A stretch of DNA of 15,462 nucleotides from Mariniphaga sp964540165 (GCA_964540165.1 CAZILU010000076.1:1-15462), one strand, 5' to 3'; counted from the stretch's first letter, positions 1 to 6,543 are shown. Translations and numbers: made by a program. Notes: a model not told the origin generated them from the letters alone.

Positions 1-2
1 AA

Positions 3-1952
3 TTGGGAAAGATTTTAGGCATCGCAGCCTTAGCCATCTGCGGACTTATATTTGTTGTTGGCATTCTCTATGGCAACGCCATTCTCACCATGTTCATGAC
101 CGCCGTAAGTCTTGCCGTTGCTGCCATTCCGGAGGGACTGCCGGCTGTCTCCACCGTCGTGCTGGCCATTGGCGTGCAGCGGATGGTCAAGAAAAATGCC
201 ATCATCCGGAATCTCCCTTCGGTGGAGACCTTGGGCAGCGCCACGGTGATCTGCTCCGACAAGACAGGCACGCTGACACAGAACCGCATGACCGTTGTGG
301 AGGGCTGGGTAAACCGGCAACGCAGCAAGATCGACCGCTCAGCACCGGCTGTGGAGTTGAACAGCGAGGAGGAGATCCTGCTGTCGGCCGCTGTTTTATG
401 CAACGACGCGCAGGCAGAAAAGAACAGCGATGGAAAGTATGAATTTACAGGCGATCCGACCGAAACAGCATTGTTAGATGCCGGCCTCTATTTTGGATTA
501 AGCAGAAAAGAGCTGGAAAAGAGATCTCCCCGCATCGCCGAAATCCCCTTCGACTCGGAGCGTAAACGGATGTCAACATTGAACACCCTTCCCGGAGGCG
601 GGGTTCGCTTGCACATGAAAGGCGGACTTGATGAGGTGCTGGAGGTTTGCGACAGAATCGCCGTTCAGGGAGATGTTCTGCCTCTAACGCCCATCGACAA
701 GGAACAGATCAGAGAAGCCAACGAAGCAATGGCCCGAAATGCCTTGCGTGTGCTGGCCATTGCTTACGGAGATTTTTCACAGATGCCCGCTGAAGTAACC
801 GTCTCTGCCCTGGAGCGAAACCTCGTTTTTACTGGATTCCTGGGGATGATCGACCCGGCACGCCCGGAAGCAACAAAAGCCGTTTCACGCTGCCGTACCG
901 CAGGAATCAAACCGGTGATGATTACCGGCGATCACAAAATAACCGCTATGGCCATCGCCCGCCAGATTGGAATATTTAATCCGGGCGATGAAGCTATCAC
1001 CGGCAGTGAACTGGAAAAGATTGCGCAGGATGATTTCGAGCAGAGTGTCCATAAATATTCGGTATATGCCCGCGTAGCTCCCGAGCATAAGGTGCGCATT
1101 GTAAAAGCCTGGCAAAAGCGGGGCGATGTGGTGGCCATGACCGGCGATGGCGTGAACGATGCTCCGGCACTCAAACAGGCCGATATTGGCGCGGCCATGG
1201 GCATCGTTGGCACCGATGTTGCCAAAGGAGCTTCCGATATGGTGCTCACCGACGATAACTTCGCTACCATCGTATCGGCCGTAGAGGAGGGACGCCGTAT
1301 TTATGACAACATCCTCAAGGCAATCCAGTTTCTGCTATCGACCAACGTGGGTGAGATCTTTCTGATACTCGTTGCCTCCATCGCAAACATCGGTACCCCC
1401 CTGCTGCCGATCCACATCCTGTGGGTCAACCTGGTGACCGACTCCCTCCCGGCACTGGCATTGGCCGTCGATCCGCCCGAAAAAGAGATCATGAAACGGA
1501 AACCCCGCGACTCCAGACAGGGATTTATGACCAAAGGGATGATCTGGAGGGTTATGTACCAGGGATTGATGATCGGCTCCATACCGCTGGTGGCTTACAT
1601 CATCGGACTGCGCGATGGCGGAGAGGTGTTGGGCCGTACCATGGCTTTTGCCTCGCTGATCTTCGCCCAACTGGTGCATGTACGCAACCTGCACTCTGCT
1701 ACCCGATCATCCTTCACCACCAATCCGCTGAAAAACAAACCCCTCATCGGGGCCATCTTTGTATCGGCAGGACTGGCCCTGATGGTACTGCTGATCCCGG
1801 GCATGACAAAAGCCTTCAGCCTGACGGCAATGGACCGGGAACACTGGACCATTATCCTGTTAATGTCACTCATTCCCATCATCATCGTTGAACTATTTAA
1901 ATTATTAAAAATTAACAACATAAAAGAAGACAGCAACGAGCTGAATCCGTAG
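3..1952 (+). CDS. Ca2+-type P-type ATPase, C-terminal part (5' end outside window)
   Basis: Membrane ATP-driven cation pump, most likely exporting Ca2+ from the cytoplasm. The first codon in frame is only the window edge; the actuator domain and first membrane helices lie upstream. Residues here count from base 3. A membrane helix carries PEGLP (43-47), the TM4 cation site of P2A pumps. The phosphorylated Asp is D86 in DKTGTLT. GDPTE and KGGLDE in the nucleotide domain follow, then MITGD, TGDGVNDAP (bases about 1138-1164) and a hydrophobic C-terminal block. After the P domain, STNVGE and WVNLVTD match the TM5 and TM6 Ca2+ ligands of SERCA-type pumps. The helix with FAQLVHV has Gln where SERCA TM8 has Glu, so one of the two SERCA sites may be incomplete; this alignment was made by eye. 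The reading frame is intact to TAG. The P2A family is secure, Ca2+ specificity is probable. TauE/SafE gene lies 75 bp downstream on the same strand. Confidence 0.93.
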   Translation: MGKILGIAALAICGLIFVVGILYGNAILTMFMTAVSLAVAAIPEGLPAVSTVVLAIGVQRMVKKNAIIRNLPSVETLGSATVICSDKTGTLTQNRMTVVEGWVNRQRSKIDRSAPAVELNSEEEILLSAAVLCNDAQAEKNSDGKYEFTGDPTETALLDAGLYFGLSRKELEKRSPRIAEIPFDSERKRMSTLNTLPGGGVRLHMKGGLDEVLEVCDRIAVQGDVLPLTPIDKEQIREANEAMARNALRVLAIAYGDFSQMPAEVTVSALERNLVFTGFLGMIDPARPEATKAVSRCRTAGIKPVMITGDHKITAMAIARQIGIFNPGDEAITGSELEKIAQDDFEQSVHKYSVYARVAPEHKVRIVKAWQKRGDVVAMTGDGVNDAPALKQADIGAAMGIVGTDVAKGASDMVLTDDNFATIVSAVEEGRRIYDNILKAIQFLLSTNVGEIFLILVASIANIGTPLLPIHILWVNLVTDSLPALALAVDPPEKEIMKRKPRDSRQGFMTKGMIWRVMYQGLMIGSIPLVAYIIGLRDGGEVLGRTMAFASLIFAQLVHVRNLHSATRSSFTTNPLKNKPLIGAIFVSAGLALMVLLIPGMTKAFSLTAMDREHWTIILLMSLIPIIIVELFKLLKINNIKEDSNELNP

Positions 1953-1980
1953 TACCGATAATTTTTCCTATATTTAAGGA

Positions 1981-2006
1981 TCCGTCACCTTCGGCTTGGT
2001 GGCGGG
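1981..2006 (+). terminator. intergenic hairpin after the ATPase gene
   Basis: CCGTCACC (1982-1989) pairs with GGTGGCGG (1998-2005): eight base pairs including one G-U, closing an eight-base loop (TTCGGCTT). It lies in the 75-bp gap between the ATPase stop and the permease start. No run of T follows directly, so it is a poor classical intrinsic terminator. It may be an attenuator, an mRNA-stabilising 3' structure or chance. Confidence 0.35.
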
Positions 2007-2027
2007 ATAAACCAAATTTTGAAAGTG

Positions 2028-2837
2028 ATGATTGCAGCGATCTACTACTCATCGTTTCAAAGCAGTTACCTCTGGTTGCCGCTGGCAGGCCTCATCGTTG
2101 GGATGGCAGCCTCACTGACAGGCAGTGGCGGGGGGTTCTTCTTTCTGCCGGTGCTGCTTCTGCTCTTCCATATCCCCATGCAGATCGCCGTGGCTACGGC
2201 CCTGGCAGCCACGCTGCCTATCTGCCTCATCGGATCGTGGGGCCACTACCACCTGGGTCACATGGATCTTCGGATGGCGGCGATCTTCGCTCTGGCAGGC
2301 ATCACAGGAGCCATAGCCGGCACCTTCAGCACCCGCGTCCTGAACACCGGCACGCTCAAGACCGCTTTTGGCATCTACTCGGTCCTCATTGCCATTCCGA
2401 TCATTCTGCATAATCGAAAGAGAAAGATCAACGAGCGTCGCGGTGAACCGTTGCCGGCATACAGCCGCGGTAAACAGATCACCCGCGGTTCAGCCTACGG
2501 GTTCATCGCCGGTATCGTCACCGGAACGTTCGGCACCAGCGGGGCCGCACCGGTGCTGGCCGGACTGCTGGCTATGCGCCTGCCCATCAAGCTGGTCATC
2601 GGCACCTCCCTGCTGATCGTGCTCATCAATACCTTTTCAGCGATGAGTGCCCACCTGCTGCTGGGAGAGATCGACCTGACGCTGGTCACCTTTCTGGCTG
2701 CCGGCTCAATCATTGGTGCCATCATAGGCCCCCGGCTGCTGGCACGCTTCAGCACCCGCCGCCTGGAGACGCCGGCAAGAGACTGGTATGCCGCTGTCAT
2801 GATTGCCCTGGGAATATTAATTATCTGCAGCCAATAG
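2028..2837 (+). CDS. TauE/SafE-family sulfite-exporter-like permease
   Basis: Inner-membrane protein of about 269 residues, almost wholly hydrophobic, with roughly eight helices. It shows the two-fold repeat typical of TauE/SafE (formerly DUF81). The first half begins with a glycine-rich helix (GLIVGMAASLTGSGGGFF) followed by a helix with LAATLP. The second half repeats the pattern as YGFIAGIVTGTFGTSGAAPVL and then IGTSLLIVLINTFSA. A basic cytoplasmic loop (HNRKRK and following, about residues 125-150) separates the halves. Known members move sulfite, sulfoacetate or related organosulfur anions, but most are uncharacterised, so the substrate here is unknown. The ATG at 2028 is chosen; in-frame TTG (2019) and GTG (2025) lie just upstream. 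Neither has a clear ribosome-binding site. The CdsA-like gene starts 22 bp after its stop, suggesting co-transcription. Confidence 0.88.
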   Translation: MIAAIYYSSFQSSYLWLPLAGLIVGMAASLTGSGGGFFFLPVLLLLFHIPMQIAVATALAATLPICLIGSWGHYHLGHMDLRMAAIFALAGITGAIAGTFSTRVLNTGTLKTAFGIYSVLIAIPIILHNRKRKINERRGEPLPAYSRGKQITRGSAYGFIAGIVTGTFGTSGAAPVLAGLLAMRLPIKLVIGTSLLIVLINTFSAMSAHLLLGEIDLTLVTFLAAGSIIGAIIGPRLLARFSTRRLETPARDWYAAVMIALGILIICSQ

Positions 2838-2859
2838 GCGCAGTCGATACTATATAGCT

Positions 2860-3588
2860 ATGTACTGGAAAATCTATGTTGTCATCGCGGTTTTTTTTCT
2901 GCTGGGAGCTGTGGCATTTTTCTTCATCAACAAAAAAAGAACAGCAGCCGAAGCACGGCATAACCGGATCAAATACCTCACTTACCTGCTGATCATCCAT
3001 ACGCTCTTCTTCTCCATAATCATCGACGGACTTCTGTTCCGGATCGTGGCCACAGTGATCGTTCTGGGAGGCTTCTACGAACTGGTAAACATCCATAAGA
3101 ACAGCGGTTTTCTGCTGAAAGGACTCTTCCTGCGGTCGGTACTTGTTTATGGTGCCATGGCCTATGGATTCCTTCTCTTCAGTGGCAGGGAGAAAGGCTT
3201 GATCCTCTTTACCTTTTTGATCCTCTCCATCTTCGACAGCTTCAGTCAGATCACGGGACAGCTCTGGGGAAAACGACTTCTGTTTCCCCGCATCAGCCCT
3301 CACAAAACCATAGGCGGATTGGCAGGCGGCGGATTGATCGCCCTGGGCAGCTCCATCCTCCTAAAATCCCTTACCGAAACATCCTCTGCCCTATCCCTCA
3401 CCTCGGCCGCCGGAATTATCGGGGCTGCCTTTCTGGGAGACATGCTCAGCTCGCTGTTCAAAAGGGCTTATCATGTGAAAAACTTCAGCCGGCTGATCCC
3501 CGGTCATGGGGGATTCCTCGACCGATTCGACAGTCTGATCGCCGGAGGGGCCTGGATCACCTTATGGCAACTGCTTAATAACCTGTAA
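2860..3588 (+). CDS. CdsA-like phosphatidate cytidylyltransferase
   Basis: Integral membrane enzyme of 242 residues, expected to convert phosphatidate plus CTP to CDP-diacylglycerol and pyrophosphate. Family marks are DSF near 126-128, GQLWGKR then ISPHKTIGG (145-153), GD (193-194), and the C-terminal CDS signature. That signature reads S198-x-x-K201-R202, then K207-N208, then PGHGG (214-218) and D221-R-F-D224. The usual signature has Lys-Asp where this protein has Lys-Asn (N208, codon AAC at 3481). The protein is somewhat shorter than common CdsA (about 270-285), with a basic stretch after the first helix (INKKRTAAEARHNR). Its neighbours, a CTP-type lipid kinase and later a CDP-alcohol transferase, fit a lipid module and suggest an accessory paralogue rather than the housekeeping copy; that is inference. 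No Shine-Dalgarno is evident before the ATG. The gap to the next gene is 27 bp. Confidence 0.87.
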   Translation: MYWKIYVVIAVFFLLGAVAFFFINKKRTAAEARHNRIKYLTYLLIIHTLFFSIIIDGLLFRIVATVIVLGGFYELVNIHKNSGFLLKGLFLRSVLVYGAMAYGFLLFSGREKGLILFTFLILSIFDSFSQITGQLWGKRLLFPRISPHKTIGGLAGGGLIALGSSILLKSLTETSSALSLTSAAGIIGAAFLGDMLSSLFKRAYHVKNFSRLIPGHGGFLDRFDSLIAGGAWITLWQLLNNL

Positions 3589-3615
3589 GACAGCTCATCA
3601 ATAAAAACGATTCCT

Positions 3616-4290
3616 ATGACCAATCAATTGACACTCACCTTTATCTTCCTCGTTGCGATCTTTTTGCTTTTGATATTTAACGAACTGGTTTATCGACGAT
3701 TGGGACTAAAAGGAGAGATCACCCGAAAGTTTGCCCATTTCACGGCAACCCTCTCCACCGTGACCTTTCCCTTCCTTTTCAACAGCCACTGGTATATTCT
3801 CTTCCTGGCAATGGCCTTCTTCCTGCTGCTGCTCATCAGCAAAAAAGGAACACGCCTCAATTCAATCCACGATATCGATCGGGTGTCCGCGGGATCTTAC
3901 CTCCTTCCGGTGGCGATCTATAGCACCTTTCTGATCTCCGATCTCCTCAGCAATAAATTCCTGTTCATACTCCCCATTCTGATCCTGGGCATCAGCGATC
4001 CTATGGCCGGGATCCTGGGCATCAACCTGAAAAACTACAATCACCAAATTAAACTATTTGGCTTCAATACACACAAAACCTGGCTGGGAAGCGGTTCGTT
4101 CCTGGCATCCGCATTTGTAATCAGTGTGATTGCCCTCTATTACGATCAAAAGTGCTTCGACCTGAAAACCTTCTGGCTGGCTCTGGGCATTGCTGTCGTA
4201 AGTACGATCACCGAGCTGATCTGCAGCAAAGGCCTCGATAACCTCTTCATCCCCCTGAGTGTCGTGTTCATGTTGCTGATTTTTATGTAA
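3616..4290 (+). CDS. dolichol/phytol kinase-like CTP-dependent lipid kinase
   Basis: Polytopic membrane protein of 224 residues resembling the Sec59/Dgk1/VTE5 group (dolichol, diacylglycerol and phytol kinases), which use CTP to phosphorylate a lipid alcohol. Visible marks in order are RKFAH (37-41), the DxDR-like loop HDIDR (85-89), SDPMAGILG (127-135; many relatives have G-D-x-x-A here), KTWLGSGS (154-161, usually KTxEGS), E200, and GLDNLFIPL (206-214) close to the C terminus. Length is normal for the prokaryotic members. The group is distantly related to CdsA, so having it next to a CdsA-like gene is notable. The substrate cannot be told from sequence: diacylglycerol, an isoprenoid alcohol or another lipid alcohol are all possible. 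It follows the CdsA-like gene by 27 bp; the next gene is 369 bp away, so it probably ends the left operon. Confidence 0.83.
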   Translation: MTNQLTLTFIFLVAIFLLLIFNELVYRRLGLKGEITRKFAHFTATLSTVTFPFLFNSHWYILFLAMAFFLLLLISKKGTRLNSIHDIDRVSAGSYLLPVAIYSTFLISDLLSNKFLFILPILILGISDPMAGILGINLKNYNHQIKLFGFNTHKTWLGSGSFLASAFVISVIALYYDQKCFDLKTFWLALGIAVVSTITELICSKGLDNLFIPLSVVFMLLIFM

Positions 4291-4370
4291 GTGGAGCTGG
4301 ATTTCGGGCAAGATGACCCTAACGATCCTATGAAGAAAAAGCGGACACCTTTATTCAAATAACATTTAAA

Positions 4371-4500
4371 ATGAAACACCCATGATAAAGAACTTTGACA
4401 CAAATGAGAATGATTATTATAACTTTTCCTTTGTGCCTTTGCGTCTTTGCGGTAAAAAAATAAACAGATGAAACACCCATGACAGGATTTTGCCACAAAT
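4371..4500. repeat. imperfect direct repeats (33-35 bp) flanking a CTTTG tandem
   Basis: The 15-mer ATGAAACACCCATGA occurs identically at 4371-4385 and 4468-4482, 97 bp apart. In both copies similarity continues to a shared end: CTTTGACACAAAT ending at 4405 and TTTTGCCACAAAT ending at 4500. Between the copies lies the CTTTG tandem described separately. The arrangement looks like a duplicated non-coding unit, not a gene. Whether other copies exist elsewhere in the genome cannot be seen here. Confidence 0.7.
4429..4452. repeat. 8-bp tandem, three copies (CTTTGYGN)
   Basis: Three consecutive octamers read CTTTGTGC, CTTTGCGT and CTTTGCGG, followed by a run of seven A. Read on the other strand this is the CCGCAAAGACGCAAAG-type motif that I recall from intergenic regions of many Bacteroidota and other environmental genomes. 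That recollection is not a database result. The tandem itself is directly visible. Confidence 0.75.
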
Positions 4501-4572
4501 TATACGAAATACGCTTGCATATTCTGTCGAACACTAATAAAATAAACGATGGAGTGAGGCAAATTAAATCTT

Positions 4573-4647
4573 ATGCGAGTTCCATCGGGCCGGGAAAACG
4601 AGATGAAACCGGCAAAAGTATTTGTTGAAAAGATGTATATGAACTGA
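4573..4647 (+). other. possible 24-residue leader ORF
   Basis: ATG at 4573 to TGA at 4645-4647, with an internal ATG at 4603 preceded by a purine-rich stretch (GGGAAAACGAG). The shorter version would encode 14 residues (MKPAKVFVEKMYMN). It ends 12 bp before the CDP-alcohol transferase start. It could be a leader peptide, a gene remnant or chance; nothing in it is recognised. Confidence 0.15.
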
Positions 4648-4659
4648 AAATTTAATTAG

Positions 4660-5265
4660 ATGAAGATCATCGTAAAAGGAGAAAACATCCTGAACCTGCC
4701 CAACATACTGAGCTTTTACCGGCTGATCGTGTTTCCCGTTATCCTTTACCTCGCGCTCACAGGCCATGAAAAATGGTTCGTCATCCTGCTCTGCATCAGC
4801 CTGATCAGTGACATCTTAGATGGGAATATAGCACGCCTTTTCAACCTGCAGACGAAGTTTGGGGCAGCCTTAGATAATCTGGCCGATATGGCTACCTACG
4901 CCATGGCCCTGCTGGGTATCTTTCGCTTTCAATGGGATGTCATAAAACCGCATGCCTGGATCCTGTACATCTTCTTCGGAATCTTCATCTTAAGCTATAT
5001 TATTGCATTCTGCCGGTTTGCAAAAATTCCCGGACTTCACCTCTACTCCGCCGTAACGGCCGGATACATCCAGGGGATCTTTTTCTTCGTTCTATTTGTC
5101 TTTGGTTTTTACCCGTGGCTCTACTACCTGGCAATCGGCTGGGGCATTGTGGCCTATATAGAGAAGATCCTGGTGCTGCTCCGGCTCGACGATATCCGTC
5201 CAGGGGTTAAAGGACTCTGTTGGCTGATGAAACAGGAAGATGGCTACCGCTCTTTTTGGCGGTAG
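4660..5265 (+). CDS. CDP-alcohol phosphatidyltransferase (PgsA/PssA superfamily)
   Basis: Membrane enzyme of 201 residues that should transfer a phosphatidyl group from a CDP-lipid to an alcohol, releasing CMP. The complete active-site motif is present: D51-x-x-D54-G55-x-x-A58-R59, then G68-x-x-x-D72-x-x-x-D76; these residues bind the metal and CDP in the family. The N-terminal NLPNILSFYRLIVFPV resembles the start of PgsA-type proteins more than PssA, and the length suits PgsA-like members. The acceptor (glycerol-3-phosphate, serine, inositol phosphate or other) cannot be decided. The start is ATG 4660, 12 bp after a possible leader ORF, with no strong ribosome-binding site. It lies downstream of CdsA-like and lipid-kinase genes, which could feed it a CDP-lipid. 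Its last 22 bases overlap the end of the opposing patatin gene inside an inverted repeat. Confidence 0.9.
   Translation: MKIIVKGENILNLPNILSFYRLIVFPVILYLALTGHEKWFVILLCISLISDILDGNIARLFNLQTKFGAALDNLADMATYAMALLGIFRFQWDVIKPHAWILYIFFGIFILSYIIAFCRFAKIPGLHLYSAVTAGYIQGIFFFVLFVFGFYPWLYYLAIGWGIVAYIEKILVLLRLDDIRPGVKGLCWLMKQEDGYRSFWR
5244..5265. terminator. inverted repeat spanning both convergent stop codons
   Basis: CTACCGC (5244-5250) and GCGGTAG (5259-5265) are perfect inverted repeats with an eight-base T-rich loop. The right arm ends with the TAG of the + gene (5263-5265), and the left arm begins with the complement of the TAG of the - gene (5244-5246). A hairpin could form in both transcripts and act as a shared 3' end. 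The T tract sits in the loop and not after the stem, so classic intrinsic termination is unproven. Confidence 0.5.
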
Positions 5266-6182
5266 GCCTCAATCGAACGGATGGCAGCATTCTCCCCCAC
5301 CGCGATCAGTTGGGAGGCTTTGTGAAATTCAAATGTCTTTGCAGAGTCGGCAGGGATATCGATCACGATATCGGGCTGTTTAAGTTCCATCAACAGATTG
5401 GAAATTCGGGTAAGCATCAGGGAAGAGGTCAGTTGCAGCAGATGGAGATACCCCTGATTCTGCGCATCTGCCTTTGGTATCAACTCATGAATTTTTTGCT
5501 GAAGATACTCAATGCTGCTATTGATATGCAGCATCGGCTCGCTGCTGTTTTCTTTTATCTGCTTCTCCGCCCTTTTCTGCTTCTTTTCTTTCTCCTGATC
5601 TTCCGGAGATGCCTCCTTCCCTCCATCGGCCGGTTTGTCTGCATAGAGATTAACCACCACCAGGATATCGTTATCGGTCCGCTGCACATGATTCACAGGA
5701 ACCGGATTGAGCAGGCCTCCGTCCACATAGATCTTATCACCGGCGGTTTTGGGAGTGATAATGGCAGGTATGGCAATGGAAGCCCTGGCTGCATCGTAGA
5801 AACTTCCGGATGAGAAAACCACCTCCCGGCGGTTCACGATATCGGTTGCTACGGCCGTATATGGAATCGACATCTCCTCTATGCGTTTATCGGGTATGAT
5901 CTCCTTCATCTTAGAAAAAACCCGGTCCCCCTTGAGCAACCCACTAGAGCTCAGAGCAATATCCATCAGGCTGTACACATCCCTCTTTTTCAAAGAGCTG
6001 ATCCACTCCGCAAAATCATCCATCCGTTCCATGGCATAAAATCCGGCTACGAGCGATCCCATCGAACAACCGCTGACCGATGTAATGGAGAACCCCTCCT
6101 CCTCCAGCTTCCGGATAACACCGATGTGTGCCAAACCACGCGCACCTCCACTACCCAAAGCTAAAGCAACTTTCTGCCCCAT
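5244..6182 (-). CDS. patatin-like phospholipase (RssA/YchK type)
   Basis: Predicted serine acyl-hydrolase of 312 residues with a Ser-Asp dyad, acting on membrane lipids or acyl esters. Marks are the oxyanion-hole loop GSGGARGLAH (10-19), the nucleophile elbow G-C-S40-M-G, and catalytic D154 in DGGLLNPVP. All key residues are present. The start at 6182 gives the standard MGQKVALALGSGGARG opening directly on the first beta strand, with no signal peptide, so it is probably cytoplasmic like other small bacterial patatins. After the core, a highly charged Lys/Glu-rich stretch (about residues 186-215) is likely disordered or helical and is not part of the catalytic fold. The gene converges on the CDP-alcohol transferase and overlaps its 3' end by 22 bp. 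Its neighbours make phospholipid precursors, so a remodelling role is plausible but unproven. Confidence 0.92.
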   Translation of the reverse strand: MGQKVALALGSGGARGLAHIGVIRKLEEEGFSITSVSGCSMGSLVAGFYAMERMDDFAEWISSLKKRDVYSLMDIALSSSGLLKGDRVFSKMKEIIPDKRIEEMSIPYTAVATDIVNRREVVFSSGSFYDAARASIAIPAIITPKTAGDKIYVDGGLLNPVPVNHVQRTDNDILVVVNLYADKPADGGKEASPEDQEKEKKQKRAEKQIKENSSEPMLHINSSIEYLQQKIHELIPKADAQNQGYLHLLQLTSSLMLTRISNLLMELKQPDIVIDIPADSAKTFEFHKASQLIAVGENAAIRSIEAYRQKER

Positions 6183-6260
6183 ACGAAAATGATTAATTGT
6201 GATTCAACCTCTAAATTACATAAAACTTTTCAATTTCACGTAAGGAACACAACGGCAACA

Positions 6261-6294
6261 CATCCTGCACAATCCATTCATCCTGCCTATCCTG
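6261..6294. repeat. short quasi-periodic ATCC(TG) repeat
   Basis: ATCC occurs at 6262, 6272, 6280 and 6289, spaced 10, 8 and 9 bases apart; three of the four read ATCCTG. Similar strings of ATCCTG at near-helical spacing are something I recall from Bacteroidota intergenic DNA, though this copy is short and degenerate and could be chance. Confidence 0.45.
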
Positions 6295-6305
6295 ACACCT
6301 TCCCT

Positions 6306-6344
6306 GTCGGGAGCCCCCGGGCTCCGATTGCCATTCTGCCCGAC
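6306..6344. other. GC-rich nested inverted repeat
   Basis: GGAGCC (6310-6315) and GGCTCC (6320-6325) form a six-pair stem with a four-base loop, extendable to seven bases per arm as a near-perfect palindrome. An alternative outer stem pairs GTCGGG (6306-6311) with CCCGAC (6339-6344). The two stems share bases, so they are mutually exclusive. It lies between divergent genes, so it cannot terminate either of them. It may be a protein-binding site or a structured RNA. Confidence 0.4.
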
Positions 6345-6511
6345 TACCGCCTGCCGGCAATATCGTACCTCATCATCATCGGCACAGGAGTAACCGGCAT
6401 CCCGATTTCGATCCTGAAAAACGGTGTAAGAGGGACAACTGAAATGCCGTTCATCAATGGCATAAGCATCAGGAGCATCTTAGTCACCATTTAAACCTTC
6501 ATCGGTCGGCT

Positions 6512-6543
6512 CTTGAAAAAGTTCAATTAAAAACGTACCTTTG
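6512..6543 (+). promoter_or_regulatory. Bacteroidota-type promoter for the pdxA-ruvA-sprA operon
   Basis: TACCTTTG at 6536-6543 matches the primary-sigma -7 consensus TAnnTTTG of Bacteroidota exactly. A TTG (6513-6515) lies 20 bases upstream, near the expected -33 spacing. Transcription would start near 6550, leaving a leader of about 40 bases before the pdxA ATG at 6589. This also rules out the TTG at 6541 as the translation start. Confidence 0.7.

Larger units (their letters stand above)
4291..4659. other. intergenic region with repeats and a possible short leader ORF
   Basis: 369 bp without a convincing gene between the lipid-kinase and CDP-alcohol-transferase genes. It holds an imperfect direct-repeat pair with a CTTTG tandem between (4371-4500). 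It also holds a 24-codon ORF (4573-4647) ending 12 bp before the next start. A weak promoter-like pair, TTTG at 4489-4492 and TACGCTTG at 4510-4517, has a 17-base spacer and one mismatch to the Bacteroidota -7 box; it is not convincing alone. No clear terminator was seen after 4290. Confidence 0.6.

Noticed and set aside
1421..1891. 156-codon + strand frame inside the ATPase gene
   Set aside because: It lies in another frame of a well-supported ATPase sequence with intact motifs, and its translation has no membrane or domain character.
2019..2027. TTG (2019) or GTG (2025) as TauE/SafE start
   Set aside because: The ATG at 2028 is only three codons in and adequate; the extra residues add nothing recognisable, though they cannot be excluded.
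4330..4362. Ten-residue ORF MKKKRTPLFK after the lipid-kinase gene
   Set aside because: Too short, no ribosome-binding site, and no recognised relative.
4371..4500. CRISPR array
   Set aside because: Only two imperfect repeats 97 bp apart with a low-complexity spacer, and no cas genes nearby.
5220..5813. 197-codon + strand frame opposite the patatin gene
   Set aside because: The complementary strand encodes a complete patatin with all catalytic residues; this frame is its antisense shadow.
6189..6494. 101-codon open frame on + between patatin and pdxA genes
   Set aside because: No recognised domain, no ribosome-binding site, crosses the likely patatin promoter and an inverted repeat; other frames here are also open for long stretches, so openness is not informative.
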